From Gymnopus androsaceus JB14 (taxonomy: Eukaryota > Basidiomycota > Agaricomycetes > Agaricales > Omphalotaceae), in NCBI GenBank assembly GCA_009733575.1, contig ML770227.1, forward strand, positions 1-13,808: a stretch of DNA of 13,808 bases. Direction: 5' to 3'. A program made the translations under genes and the position numbers. The first letter of the stretch is position 1. Every line of letters starts with the position of its first letter. The notes under the pieces are model-generated. The model worked only from the letters and a program-made list of their open reading frames with translations. It searched no databases and had not been told where the DNA came from. Of the stretch, positions 1-9,607 are shown one piece after another.

Positions 1-362
1 AATGATACACCGATTTTTGGCTAAGGCTAGAACTGCGCAGAAACCAATAATCCTAGGGTCTGTTAGTAACAAAACACGGTCAATAAGAGAACTATAGTGA
101 GCCCGAGCTGATAGTTAAAATCTACCGAGGACCTATTCTACCCAAGAGGTTGCAGAGTAACAGTACGCGCAATGGTACCATACTTAACTTTGTGAATGCG
201 CCTCGATCAAAGTCCTATGCGCGGTATGGTGTAGCAAGGCAAGCTTGTTGGATAACAAGTTGCTGACTGAGGCAGATAAACAAGCCCACATACCAGTTAT
301 ACTAGGCTAGGTCATCAAAGGATATACCCAAGGGATTGAAGTCTTAACGAGGCATCGCTTCC
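1..362. other. Left flank with no recognisable gene
   Basis: I see no gene, RNA or repeat with both ends here. All frames carry stops at short intervals. The stretch is the DNA into which the hAT transposon inserted, so it should be contiguous in origin with the sequence resuming at 3923. The CCGAGG-type words resemble the wording of the neighbouring gypsy element, so it may be an older retroelement fragment, but that is only an impression. Confidence 0.5.
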
Positions 363-370
363 GCGATCAG
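363..370. repeat. Left target-site duplication of the hAT element
   Basis: The octamer GCGATCAG lies directly before the left terminal inverted repeat. The octamer after the right repeat is GCAATCAG, matching at 7 of 8 bases. Eight-base duplications are the hallmark of hAT insertion. The one difference is CG versus CA, as expected from CpG decay after insertion. Confidence 0.85.
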
Positions 371-387
371 TAGTGTGTGGCTCGGGT
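371..387 (+). repeat. Left terminal inverted repeat of the hAT element
   Basis: TAGTGTGTGGCTCGGGT is the exact reverse complement of 3898-3914. Similarity stops after 17 bases, although GGGT-rich words continue inward on both sides. The TAG start is common among hAT ends. Confidence 0.93.
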
Positions 388-578
388 CAGGCCAGGTGCC
401 TCAAAAGTCAACCCGACCCGGACCTGAGCTTACACCCATACCTGGACAGTTGGGTCCGGGTACCTTCTGGGTACCTCCGGGTCAGGTCAGGTAGTCGGGT
501 AGGTGGGTCAGCACTGAGTGCAGCGACAGCCTGAGTAATTTTTTATATCAAAAATATCTACACTATGGAGTATTTACA
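388..578. promoter_or_regulatory. Left subterminal region with clustered GGGTC motifs
   Basis: Words of the type CGGGTCAGG, GGGTCCGGGTACC and CGGGTAGGTGGGTCAG recur between about 382 and 511, in both orientations, and related words recur at the other end of the transposon. In hAT elements such subterminal clusters bind the transposase. The AT-rich stretch 538-575 lies just past the transposase stop codon and probably contains its 3' end; I could not pick out a specific poly(A) signal. Confidence 0.55.
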
Positions 579-1871
579 CTACAAAATATCATTGTCAACT
601 AATTCAATACCGTTGTAGTCCTCGTTTGCATCAGAAAGCAAAAACTGAATCAACTCATGATTCGAGATGTAATCTTGACACGACCAGTCACCGAAACACA
701 TGAGAGCACGGATTGTCTCGGTACAAAGTTGGTTACGGAGATGAGAAATGAGAATGCAACCACGGGAGAATGTCTGCTCAACAGACATGGAAGATGCTAA
801 ACAGGGATATGAGAAACAATAGAACAGACTAACAGTAAATAGACGCACCTGGTATTAAATGCAAAGATATTGCCAACTTGGCAAGGTTAGGATACACTTT
901 CCTATTCATCATCCACCACCGCAGAGGGTCATCCATTGGAACACAACCATCCTGAAGATAGCAGTCCAACTCATCCTTTTGCCCTTCCCCTGCACTGCCG
1001 CTATTCCGTGTATGTTTTGCCATTAGCAAGATAAAGGAGTTTGATGATGACAACAATGCTTGGGTAGCTTGGGATGTAAATGCCTATGAAAGATGGTTGA
1101 GCAATACAGGCGAAGCAAGGTGATATAAGACTTACCGTCGATACTGGCTCAGATGGTTTGTATCAGTCCTCCCAATAACGTCGAGTGACCGTAACAGCCT
1201 CGTCAATCCAAGTATCCATCCAACCGGCATTGCGAAAGTAGTCCAGCTTGAATGAAGGATGAAGAACTGTGTGAATCAAGAATATCAGTACAAGATCGAG
1301 ATCATACAAGGGAATCCATACTCATGGCCATACAATAGATATCTGAATTGTTGGTTAGGGTGTAGTACTTATTCAGAGTTTTTCTTGCCGGTGGAGAGCG
1401 CGTGACGAATCAGTTCAGAAAGAATCTCCTGGTCAATGATACCAGTTGCAAACGCCTCGTCGATAGTGTCCATAGCAGGAATGACTGCAGCTACAATGGG
1501 TGCGTTGGAAAAAAAAAAATGTGGTTGCATCTTTGAGAATCTGTCATGCGGAAGCAGAAGCTTGTTAATAATTCAAGCAAGAGGCAATGGAGGTGACAAA
1601 CCTTGAGAGCAGAAACAAGACCCTCAATCGCAGTCCATTCGTTGTTATCAAGCAGAAATTCGGCCATCCCGTTTGAAGAACAATCCAAAAACTGCGAAAC
1701 AGGCTCCTTCATCTCTAAGAATGCAGCTAACATGTTGTATGTAGAGTTCCACCATGTAGCAACATTGCAAGGAAGGACTCGGTCTTTGAAGGCAGTATTA
1801 GCAACATGCTCTCGCCATTGAGGCAAGAGCACAGTGGTGGAGTTAATGATTTTGAATGAAATTTTGCGGGC

Positions 1872-2060
1872 CTGTAAGGGTGAATGGTTAAAAGGGCAAT
1901 AAGACAAGTCTCGGAGTCTGTAGCCCACGAGTCCGCACACAGACCAGGGCCAACAGAAAGTCCAGACTACGGCGATAAGACAAGTCTCGGAGTCTGTAGC
2001 CCACAAGTCCACGCACAGGCCATGCAGGGCCAACAGAAAGTCCAGACTATTTGAACTTAC
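1872..2060 (-). other. Oversized 189-nt transposase intron that reads through in frame
   Basis: The donor GTAAGT and acceptor TTACAG lie between ALFK and ARKISFK of the transposase. The other introns are 46-68 nt. This one is 189 nt, exactly 63 codons, and has no stop in the host frame, so retention would insert 63 residues without breaking the frame. The inserted residues are hydrophobic and cysteine- and tryptophan-rich, unlike the flanking protein. Its length comes from an internal tandem duplication. Confidence 0.75.
1899..2049. repeat. Tandem duplication inside the transposase intron
   Basis: Two copies, 1899-1969 and 1975-2049, both begin ATAAGACAAGTCTCGGAGTC and both end in CAACAGAAAGTCCAGACTA. 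The period is 76 bases. The second copy has about four extra bases near 2021 and a few substitutions. The duplication explains the oversized intron. Confidence 0.9.
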
Positions 2061-3671
2061 TTTGAATAGCGCCGTTCGCACAGGCTTCACATCTTTCTCC
2101 CACTGCTCCCGCTCTTCCTCACTCATCTCCTGCAAAACTTCCACAAATCCCTCAACATCATCCCTTTCTTTCTCGCCATTCTCTTCAATATCCTTCAACT
2201 CCACAATCAGCTCCTCCAGTCCAATATTGTTAGAGGGTGCAGGAACTTCAGTCGACTCGGTTCCGGACTTGGGCTTGACTGGCTCGAAAGGACAGAGAAC
2301 ACCTTTTGCAGTCAAGTTTACAGTATGCGCAAAGCAGCGAACATGAGCATTCTTGCCGAGGAAGTTTGGCAGCTTCATGATGAGCTTGTCAAACATGGCT
2401 GTATTCACAGATGCATTGTCGCAGGTAATAGAGATAATCTACGGTATGTGAGCCACTAATCAATCCCAAGAATAGTTTACTGACCTTGTCGTCTATACCG
2501 TACTCTTTCAGGGTTTTTGCAAGTGCCTCTGCCATGTTCTTGGCTGTATGGGAGCATGGAAGTTCAATGAAGTCCAGAAGGGTAGTGGTAAGTTCTTCTG
2601 TTCCATTTTCCAGTTTGTGTAGCCAGTTGACCACGATACTCATGAATGCATGATGGTTAGGTGACGTCCAGCAGTCAATTACAACTGGGAGCTCGCCGTC
2701 GACAGCCTACAGATACCGGTAAGCTTTTTTAACATTGAATTATATCGTTATGCTTACCTGCAGCTCTTCCGCCAGCTTCTCTTTCATCTTCGTATAAAGT
2801 TTCTTCATGTCTCAAGCGACGGTTTCCTTGCTTGGCACATACTGCTTTGGACATCCTTCCTTCTGGAGCCAGCAATAACATTGGTCCCGGACTATACAAA
2901 ATGGATGAGCAGATTCAGCTACCCATCTGGCGGTTACAACACTATGACTTGATTGAGGAGATATATAATAAGTGTAGGAGGGTTAGAGGCATACCGAGTG
3001 GTTTCTTTTTCTGGTGGCTGTGTGGAAAACGTGTCGGCCCACCCTTTGAATGTCTTGAGGGCTGCGGTGAGTCGTGTTTGGCTTTTTTTCCCAAAATTTT
3101 TAATCGCTGATCTTGCTTTCTCTAGATTTGAGTCTCTCACTGCAGCAACAGCCTCTTTGCCCCAACACTTTTTTGCATGTGTACTCAGGGCACCTGTTCA
3201 TCAAAGGTAAGCTTTTAGATTAACTCAAAATGTTTTGCTAACCGGTTGAACCCTTATCTTTAGTCTTCATCCCCTGCTGCTTTATCTCACCACAATGTGA
3301 ACACCTCCAGACCAGATACTCAATGGTTCCCTTGCTATCAAACTCGAACACGGGCTCGGCATCAAAAAAAGCATATATTGGTGCCTTCCATCGTGATAAG
3401 TCTTTTTCTATTCGAGGATCAGTGTTTTTTCATTGTATATATAAGCTTACTGACTAAGTTTTTCAATTGCTTCGGCCCTTTTAGCATTTTCGGCCTCAGT
3501 TGTATTGATAATCTCATCGTCGTTGTTTGGGGTGGATTCAGGAGGTTGTCTGGCATCTTCGTTATCTTCTCCGCTCTTGTTGCTGTCACTGTCGCTGGTG
3601 ATTACGGTGATTTTTTTCTTTTTGTTCTGTGAATTGGTAGTTGCGCTGCCCTTGCATTTGAGAAAATCCAT

Positions 3672-3897
3672 GTCAATGGAGAAAAGATTAAGGTTTAGTT
3701 ATAAGGTTTAGGTGTCTCAATAAATTGGTACAAATAGTTTACAATATACTGTATATTTTACTTGCTGAGTTATGTATCCTACGTAAATTAAGAATGGCTG
3801 GGTCGAGGCACTTTGGAAAGGTGTCGGGTATGCCTGATGGGCGCCGGGTGCCCAACTTAAGAACTGACCTGACCCGGAAACCCGACTCACCCAGCGT
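3672..3897 (-). promoter_or_regulatory. Right subterminal region and presumed transposase promoter
   Basis: This stretch separates the transposase start codon from the right terminal repeat, so it should hold the promoter and 5' leader. The part near 3720-3790 is AT-rich. From about 3800 to 3897 it carries GTCGGGT, CGCCGGGTG and TGACCTGACCCGG words that mirror the left subterminal motifs. I did not find an unambiguous TATA box on the minus strand. Confidence 0.5.
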
Positions 3898-3914
3898 ACC
3901 CGAGCCACACACTA
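3898..3914 (-). repeat. Right terminal inverted repeat of the hAT element
   Basis: ACCCGAGCCACACACTA is the exact reverse complement of 371-387 and fixes the right end of the transposon. Confidence 0.93.
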
Positions 3915-3922
3915 GCAATCAG
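3915..3922. repeat. Right target-site duplication of the hAT element
   Basis: The octamer GCAATCAG follows the right inverted repeat and matches the left octamer GCGATCAG at seven of eight bases. Confidence 0.85.
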
Positions 3923-5007
3923 CTCACCGAGGAGTCTAAACAACACTCAAGTTTATTAAACGAAGCAAGGTGGACCGAGATGAGGAAGTACCCTAACAGG
4001 TGCCCTCAAAGTTGACACTCGCTGGAAAGCACCTAGGCAGATAGCCGCGGCAGTCCAACGCAGCCACATGACCCACTTGCTGTAGCTACTTCTAGAGCAC
4101 GGAAGGACCAAGGAGTGTTTCTATCCGAGCCTCAGCGTTTTACCGAGATCCATATGCTACCAGGCATCTAGACTTACCACGCGGAACTAGGAATAATAAC
4201 TAGTCTCCCATTGGCAAGGAAAAACATAGAAATACTTCCGAGGGCTGTTCTGCTAAAGGAACTGGCGAGCCTTGTAAAAAGGCAAATGACTCGAGTCGAT
4301 TCGGACCAAAATCCCAAAAGTCGACCCAATTGAGGAAGACAAACAAACGAGGCAGGAAAATGTCGAGGCAAAACCATAGTACACACGCATATATGGACAT
4401 TATTTATCTTTTTCTATTTTACTTACTCTGTTTCATCCTATCTCACTCAGTTTCTCTCATTTTCCTATTTTCATATATCTTGCTCAGTATATAAGGGTAG
4501 CTATTCTATCTCGGAATAACAAGTTAGACTTGATACCTGAAACACAGTTCTATCTTAGGACCTGTAGTGAGTCGTACATGCTCAGACGCGTCTGCATCGT
4601 CCTCTACAACCTTTGAAATGGGTGGCCTTCTTGTAACCTCAATAATACTGAGGCTGTTCATTCTACTTCCCGGCTATTAAGTTGAGCATTCCTGGTTTTC
4701 ATCTCGAAGAGAGGTCACATCAGTCTTAGGACCGCAGGTGGAGCCTAACATGCACACCCCGATGAGCCCGTTGTTGATTAGGAAAGGTCTTGGACCCAAG
4801 TGTCAGCTTGGTCTAGTTTTAGGGAGGAAGCTTCTCGGAGTGTTACCTAGCTTTACCAACAGATTCTACCCCTTGCCTGCTCTTCACTGAGTGTGTTAAA
4901 AATGCCTACTCAAGTGACTTGTGCGGCGGTCGTATAAGCTTGTTAGGTAACTCGCAGGTTTCCCTGAGAGTTGGAGTATCATTGCGCAGCGACATAATGG
5001 CTCCCGA
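3923..5007. other. Non-coding stretch between hAT element and gypsy leader
   Basis: I see no gene here. It should be the right half of the sequence interrupted by the hAT insertion, followed by part of the gypsy 5' region. A CT-rich tract runs from about 4400 to 4485. TATATAA at 4488-4494 could be a TATA box, possibly of an older or overlapping LTR. An imperfect echo, TCTTAGGACC with ACATGC shortly after, occurs near 4553 and near 4722. The boundaries of a gypsy 5' LTR could not be set, because no second copy is in the window to compare. Confidence 0.4.
4204..4494 (+). other. Open frame of 96 codons without a good start, uncertain
   Basis: This frame is open from just after TAG 4201-4203 to TAA 4492-4494. 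It has no ATG near its beginning. The first two thirds are very basic and polar (for example KKANDSS and RKTNKRGRKMSRQ), and the rest is hydrophobic because it crosses the CT-rich tract. It might be the tail of a disordered, basic retroelement protein, or chance. I do not recognise a family and would not call it a gene. Confidence 0.2.
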
Positions 5008-5178
5008 GATACGCTAAGTCGTTTGTTGAGTCGACGTACTTGACCCGTGCTTGGGTATTTCACCTCGGATACGCGAGGTCATTTGTTGAGTTGGCGTACT
5101 TGACCCGTGCCTCGGTGCTCATGCGGATATGCAAAGTCGTTTGTTGAGTCGGCGTACTTGACCCGTGCTTTGGTGTTT
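5008..5178. repeat. Three tandem ~60-bp repeats upstream of gypsy gag
   Basis: Units start near 5008, 5068 and 5126 (spacing 60 and 58). Each has a GATAYGC start, then a GTYRTTTGTTGAGTYGRCG core, then CGTACTTGACCCGTGC; the spacers between cores diverge more. They lie about 70 bases upstream of a TATA-like site and 360 upstream of the first Gag codons. Short tandem repeats in this place often act as enhancers in LTR retrotransposon U3 regions, which is my inference here. Confidence 0.8.
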
Positions 5179-5246
5179 GCTTTCCCCCCTCGATTAGTTC
5201 AGCGCGTCATCGTACGTTAGTTGGCTTTTCAAAACCTCCCTCCAAA

Positions 5247-5252
5247 TATAAA
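5247..5252 (+). promoter_or_regulatory. Candidate TATA box of the gypsy element
   Basis: TATAAA lies 25-30 bases upstream of a CT/TG-rich stretch near 5275 that could hold the transcription start, and about 290 bases upstream of the first Gag codons. It is nearer to the element body than the TATATAA at 4488. No experimental or comparative support is available from the sequence alone. Confidence 0.35.
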
Positions 5253-5435
5253 CCTTGTTCATCTTGCAGTGTCTGTGCCTACTGTCAAGTGCTTTTCTCT
5301 TCGAATCAATTAGTAGTCAAGGGAACCTTCGACAACCTCCTTCCTCGCATTAAATTAAACCTTTTGGATTATATCTGATTGGGGTAATTGTTGTTTGGTT
5401 TGTTTTCATACCCAGCACAAATCTAACTCATCATC

Positions 5436-5452
5436 TGGAGCCCACCACAAGG
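5436..5452 (+). promoter_or_regulatory. Candidate gypsy primer-binding site
   Basis: TGGAGCCCACCACAAGG begins with TGG, the complement of a tRNA CCA end, and follows ACTCATCATC, which could be the end of the 5' LTR (CA at 5432-5433). It lies about 100 bases before Gag, the usual position for a primer-binding site. I could not assign a specific tRNA, and the LTR boundary is unproven. Confidence 0.35.
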
Positions 5453-5537
5453 GAGCTACTTTTGATTGAAAAATTATTAAGCACAAGTAACTGTTGATCA
5501 GTCAGTGTGCTAAAAAGGATTCGCCGTTGCAGTCAAA

Positions 5538-7270
5538 ATTTCTGGCTCATCACATAATCCACCAGCTAGGAGAAGTACACGAAACTCCAGCGAACAGCCA
5601 CTACCGCCGATAGAAAATCCTGACGTGCTACTGAAAAGGAAGCCAAAGGTACCTTCGTACCCACAGCCACCCTATCTGCAGACACCCGAGGACAGAACTA
5701 CAGTGAGAGTAGCACCGCGAGCTCCTTGTTCAATTAGAACTTTGCCATCAACTAGACCTTCACCTGTACCCAAGGAAGAGCGTAACAGCCCATCCTTAGT
5801 GACTATAGAGGAAGTTCTTGCTAGCCAAGCAGAATCATCTACAAGTTGAGCCCCGCGTTCACCAAAAGGGAATTCATCTCGGAATAGATTATCAGACGAA
5901 TCGTCAGACAACGAAGAGTTTCAGACACCTATCATTGAGACAAGACCCACCGAGCAAGTCCCACAAAGACAAACTCAAACCCCACAAGCTACAAGAATGT
6001 CTATACCTACGACAATCAGTAACATTAAAGTTCAGCTCACGCCGGGAGCCGTGCTTGAACTTCAACATGACAATCTCCCGAGCATTCATAAAAAGGCCCC
6101 GCCCAAGTTCAATGGTGATAAGCCCGAGAATTTGTTGGCATGGCTAGCCGCTTGCGAAGCACTCTTTGCATTGAATAAAATCATGGAGGATACCGCTAAG
6201 AAGTTCCTTGCTGTGAGTTGGATGTCGTACGCCACACAGCTCAAATGGAAGGACAATCCTATCATGACTAGTGCAACGACTACATGGGAAGAATTCCAAC
6301 AAATGTTGAAGAAAGGCTACCCTGAGACCGCGAGTGAAGAAATAGGATCGAAACAGAGAATCGAGAAGTTAGTAAAGAGCATTGGAATCATATATAGGAA
6401 CAAGTTGCAGAAGATCCAGAAGTTCATTAGGGCTTTTAGTATCGGAGCAAATAAACTCATGAGTGGACCACAGCCTGTACTCTTGAATAACAAGGCAGTA
6501 TGATGGTTCCTCATGGCGTTTGATGGTTCCTTCGTGAGTACTATCCTTGACAAAGCTGAAGTAGATCCGAAGAATAAAGTTGATTGAAGAGAAGATGATC
6601 CTTTCACCTTGAAGGAAATCATTGAATCTGCAGAGAAACAAGCAAGATTGTGGAAGGGTTATTCTACATTGTTGATCTTGACAAGCAAACCTGCTGTCGT
6701 GGCCACAGTGTACAACCCTGACGTAGTCACAGGGAATGCAAAGGTTAAAGGAGAACCTGACAATGAATGGGGGAGGAAAGTCTCTCTTTCGAAGGATTGG
6801 CATGATGTGGAAATAAAACACCATGATCAAAAGCTCTCTGCAATTGAGCAATCTCTGGCAGCGTTAAAGAATAGCGTCGAGTTGATAGCTAGAGGAGCGC
6901 CCAGTTCATCATGGGCGCCCTCCTACCCACAGCAATCCTCGTCTAGCTCTTACTTACCGCGGCCAACTAGCAAACCATCATCGTTTACTCCGGCTAAGTC
7001 TACGGCTATTGGAGACATGATATGTTACTTCTGCGAGAAAAGGGGCATGGAGTCAGGACGCATCCGAGCATTGAAGATCTAAAATCCAAGGGAATTCTAG
7101 TCATGAAAGATGGCATGAATCAGATGATGCTCAAGGATGGAGGATATATGCCTCGGGACAATGACAAAATGTTGCAGAAGAACAAAGTTCTTCAAATCGC
7201 CAGACAGAGAGGGTGGATGGTTGAGGACCAGTCTAGTTACTTCTTTGAAGAACCAGACAATCCGCTCCCA
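5538..7270 (+). pseudogene. Gypsy Gag (capsid and zinc knuckle), three TGA stops, one frameshift
   Basis: One frame is continuous from after TAA 5511 to about 7044 except for TGA at 5847, 6501 and 6585, each compatible with a mutated CGA. No ATG opens the frame; ATT 5538-5540, just before SGSSHNPPARRSTRN, is one base from ATG and is my choice of ancestral start. The first ~150 codons are disordered and proline/serine-rich. The capsid-like helical part runs from about 6090 (PPKFNGDKPENLLAWLAAC) to 6660. A second disordered, serine-rich part follows. The zinc knuckle (CYFC at 7023-7034, HGVRTH at 7046-7063) is split by a missing base in the G run 7042-7045. Gag would package element RNA into cytoplasmic particles. 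The frame then continues to about 7270. Confidence 0.85.
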
Positions 7271-8898
7271 AGGAAGTATTTTATCAGGAGCCTGCTGAAG
7301 GTTCCCAAGGCATTAACCTGGACGCCTTCAGTAAGCACCTGTTTAATTTCTTCCTGAACAAATCTGAGAGTGAAGAGAATGATAAAATGATTGGGAAAGA
7401 TGCGGCTGACGCTTGGTCGAAAAACTACTAAGCTCGATGAAGGTTTCCACTGAACGGGAAAAACCTAGTAGGATGGGTAAGAAACCTGGAGGGCACGACT
7501 ATGCAAATAAAACCCACATCTTGTAAAATGGAAGTTGTTATTCCAAAACCCAAAAATTTTAATTGAGAGGTATACAAGCCTTTCGATCTTGACGCTAAGG
7601 AAAAATCAAGTGAGGCAACGGGAAAAGAAAAGACTAAAGTGGCACCAAAGCAAGTACGCTTTGAGACTTCTTCAAGTGACTCTGAAGATGAAAGCGAGGC
7701 AGAGGTTTCAACACCTGGCACCGCGGTACCATCGAAGGAACAAGTTGAAAAGGCTGCGCAACCAGCTACTAGACCCTTCGACAGTATAAAACCACTTACA
7801 GTTACTCCTATTCCGAGGGAGTTACCTAAAGGTGTGCTCCCTGCCCCGCGACAAAGTACGAATCCCAGTAAACCACCGAATCAAACCTTAAAGAAAAATG
7901 ACGGCCCAGCATATAAGCTGCAGAGCCCTAATTACCGACCTGGTTTGGTTGAGGAGGTTGCTGATTGGATTCTTTCAACCCCAATCTCAGTCACGACTGG
8001 CGAGATGTTCGAACTCTCTCCTCAGTTGAAAAAGCTGATGATTAGGAAGAACCGCAACTCTCGAGTTCTGATTCAGAAAGCCAGTCAGTTCCTTTACGAA
8101 GTACCCAACCCAGATGATGTTTCATCGAGGAAGGATAGGTTCACTGATCTGCCCGATGCAACTATGCCTCTAGCAGCCCAGTGGATCGAAATTACTAATA
8201 TGGCCCTGGGTGAAATCGAAGTCTTAGAAGAGGATGAAGGCGGTTTAGCAAAAGGATCCTATGTTCATCGCGATGTCCTTGAAATGTTTAAGCAAGATTT
8301 ACCGGAGAATGATCCTCGACAAAAGATAACAATTGTCACTCGTCAATCGAACAGTCTTAGAGTTATTTACCCTAAGGTGAATGGCTCGAAAGAAGAGGTT
8401 GAAGGAGTACTGGATCCCGGCTTGCAAATCATTTCAATGAAGAAGCGTATAGCAGTAGGATGTGGAGTCTCTTGGGACCCTGACATTGTCATTAACGTGA
8501 TGAGTGCAAATGGGGAACTAAACTCGACGTTGGGTATGGCGAGGAACGTACCGGTATTTATCGGAGATATGACTATCTACTTCCAAATCCATATTCTCAA
8601 GGACGCTCCGTATGAGATGTTGATTGGTAGACCCTTCAATGCGCTGGCGCGGACAAGGATCGAGAACGACATCAACGGAGGTCAGATCATTACAATGACT
8701 GACCCCAACAATGGACATAGATGTACCATCGGGACATTTGCCCGAGGAAAGGGGAAGCACATAGAGCCCCCTCCTGACGGCAGTCTAGAGCCAATGGATA
8801 GGCCAGCCGCGGAAACACACTTTCAGGCTGCTCAATCCTTGTCAACAGAAAAACTAATCTCCGAGGAAGAAATAAAATTTCCTTCCTCCAAGATCTGA
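7271..8898 (+). pseudogene. Gypsy Gag-Pol linker and retropepsin-type protease
   Basis: From 7271 to about 7560 the coding signal hops between frames (shifts near 7268, 7430 and 7525), with one in-frame TGA at 7564. From 7567 the frame is clean to 8898. The first part is an acidic and proline-rich linker (from QVRFETSSSDSEDE). Aspartic protease follows, with catalytic LDPG at 8410-8421, then MSANGEL, LGMARNVPVFIGD and the conserved MLIGRPF near 8617-8637. Pol proteases are normally D-S/T-G; DPG is, as far as I know, usual in this fungal clade. The protease would cleave Gag-Pol inside the particle. After 8898 the frame shifts to the next segment. Confidence 0.85.
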
Positions 8899-9404
8899 GT
8901 AACCGACAGGGAGAGGTAATGCTTAACATAGGCTTAATAGACGGAAATTTCGTATTAGAGGGATATAAGTTGCCAGACAACGGGGAAGAGTTTGAAAGTC
9001 AAGAGCTCGCCGAGGCCTATGTAATGGCATCGGTGAACGAGATGGAAGAATTCGAACCCGTCGCGGCCACAAGGGTTAAGGCATGGTTGAATAAAGAAGC
9101 CACGAAAGACAGGAAAATGTTTTATAGTGAATGGAGGGAAGGTTTACCGACCCCTGAGAGTCAGTCTATTAAAATGACCCCTCAGGAGTTCGAAGCATTT
9201 GCCAAATACAAAACAATTACCAACAAAAAAAACAAAACCATGAAAGGAAAGCTTTCACGGAGAGGAGAAAGAACCCTCGAAACCAGATGCTAGACATACT
9301 CCCGTATCTGACAAGTCGAACCCGAAAAAGGCGTACAATGGCACTAAAACATATCAACCAAAGCCTAACTCAATGCATACCTTTAAGCGAGTTCTCTTGG
9401 CAAA
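8892..9404 (+). pseudogene. Gypsy Pol linker between protease and reverse transcriptase, 5' half
   Basis: After a frameshift near 8890 the coding signal continues as a charged, glutamate-rich stretch containing GEVMLNIGLIDGNFVLEGYK. It runs to about 9250, where a second shift, possibly near the A run at 9224-9231, moves it into the frame that reads PSKPDARHTPVSD. That frame is open up to 9404, where the nested LTR element is inserted. The segment has no catalytic motif of its own that I recognise. It is the spacer between protease and reverse transcriptase in this clade and resumes at 11316. Confidence 0.7.
9400..9404. repeat. Left target-site duplication of the nested LTR element
   Basis: GCAAA directly precedes TGTAACGG and is repeated exactly at 11316-11320. 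Five-base duplications are typical of LTR-element integrases. Confidence 0.93.
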
Positions 9405-9607
9405 TGTAACGGATATGGCTCAGATTAGGTATATCTTATCTACATCCCGACGGACTCTTATACCCGCTACGTTATTTACTTTTATATTAGCTTTGACTTG
9501 ACTTATTACCTCCACCACGTACGCCGTACCTCGTTTATTCGACTATTCCAAGAATAGAAAGAGGTCTACTCGTACTTGTTGGAACTAAGTCGGGCTGAGG
9601 CCTTACA
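9405..9607 (+). repeat. First LTR of the nested element
   Basis: 203 bp with TGTAA/TTACA termini. It is identical to the copy at 10899 and differs from the copy at 11113 at one base (G at 9561, T in the third copy). A TATATCTTATCT stretch near 9432 could serve as a TATA element. Confidence 0.95.

Larger units (their letters stand above)
579..3671 (-). pseudogene. hAT transposase gene, 11 exons, two stops and two frameshifts
   Basis: The gene reads from ATG 3671-3669 to TAG 581-579 in eleven exons: 3671-3455, 3407-3243, 3193-2995, 2926-2758, 2706-2485, 2438-2061, 1871-1602, 1540-1322, 1266-1136, 1083-849, 796-579. All introns are GT-AG and phases agree, giving about 806 residues. Exon 1 is acidic and disordered. 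Exons 2-3 form a BED-type finger (CSHC, later HAKKC). Exon 5 has DCWTSPNHHAFMS, exon 6 CDNASVN and RCFAHTVNL, exon 7 WWNSTYNML: the hAT catalytic core. Exons 10-11 (DPLRWW through SVEQTFSRG) form the C-terminal dimerisation region. Damage: TGA at 2814-2812 and 1165-1163, and one extra base in each of the homopolymers 1509-1519 and 1379-1383. The motifs make the family certain; exact splice sites are inferred from motifs and phase. Confidence 0.9.
371..3914 (-). mobile_element. hAT-superfamily DNA transposon, full length, probably inactive
   Basis: This 3544-bp element is bounded by perfect 17-bp terminal inverted repeats that begin TAGTGTGTGG and is flanked by 8-bp target duplications. Between the ends are GGGTC/GACCC-rich subterminal zones and one intron-split transposase gene on the minus strand. 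hAT elements move by cut-and-paste: the transposase binds terminal and subterminal sites, excises the element and inserts it with an 8-bp duplication. All structural parts are present, which is unusual for an element of this apparent age. Stops and frameshifts in the transposase suggest it cannot move itself, although its ends could still be used by a related transposase elsewhere. Confidence 0.92.

Noticed and set aside
2832..3711. Several plus-strand frames across the first exons of the transposase
   Set aside because: The minus strand holds exons with a BED-type finger and correct splice phases; the plus frames cross its introns and lack motifs.
4174..4400. Two overlapping minus-strand frames of 66-70 codons
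   Set aside because: Short, no motif, overlapping each other and a basic plus-strand frame; not distinguishable from chance.
5008..5178. CRISPR-like array
   Set aside because: Only three units with diverging cores, no uniform spacers and no cas genes in a eukaryotic transposon context.
4000..5433. A defined gypsy 5' LTR
   Set aside because: A TATA box, tandem repeats and a primer-site candidate hint at it, but there is no second LTR copy in the window and no convincing TG...CA pair, so borders would be guesses.
5672..6851. Minus-strand open frames opposite the Gag region
   Set aside because: They lie opposite a continuous plus-strand coding signal with recognisable capsid-like sequence and have no family likeness; they are shadows.
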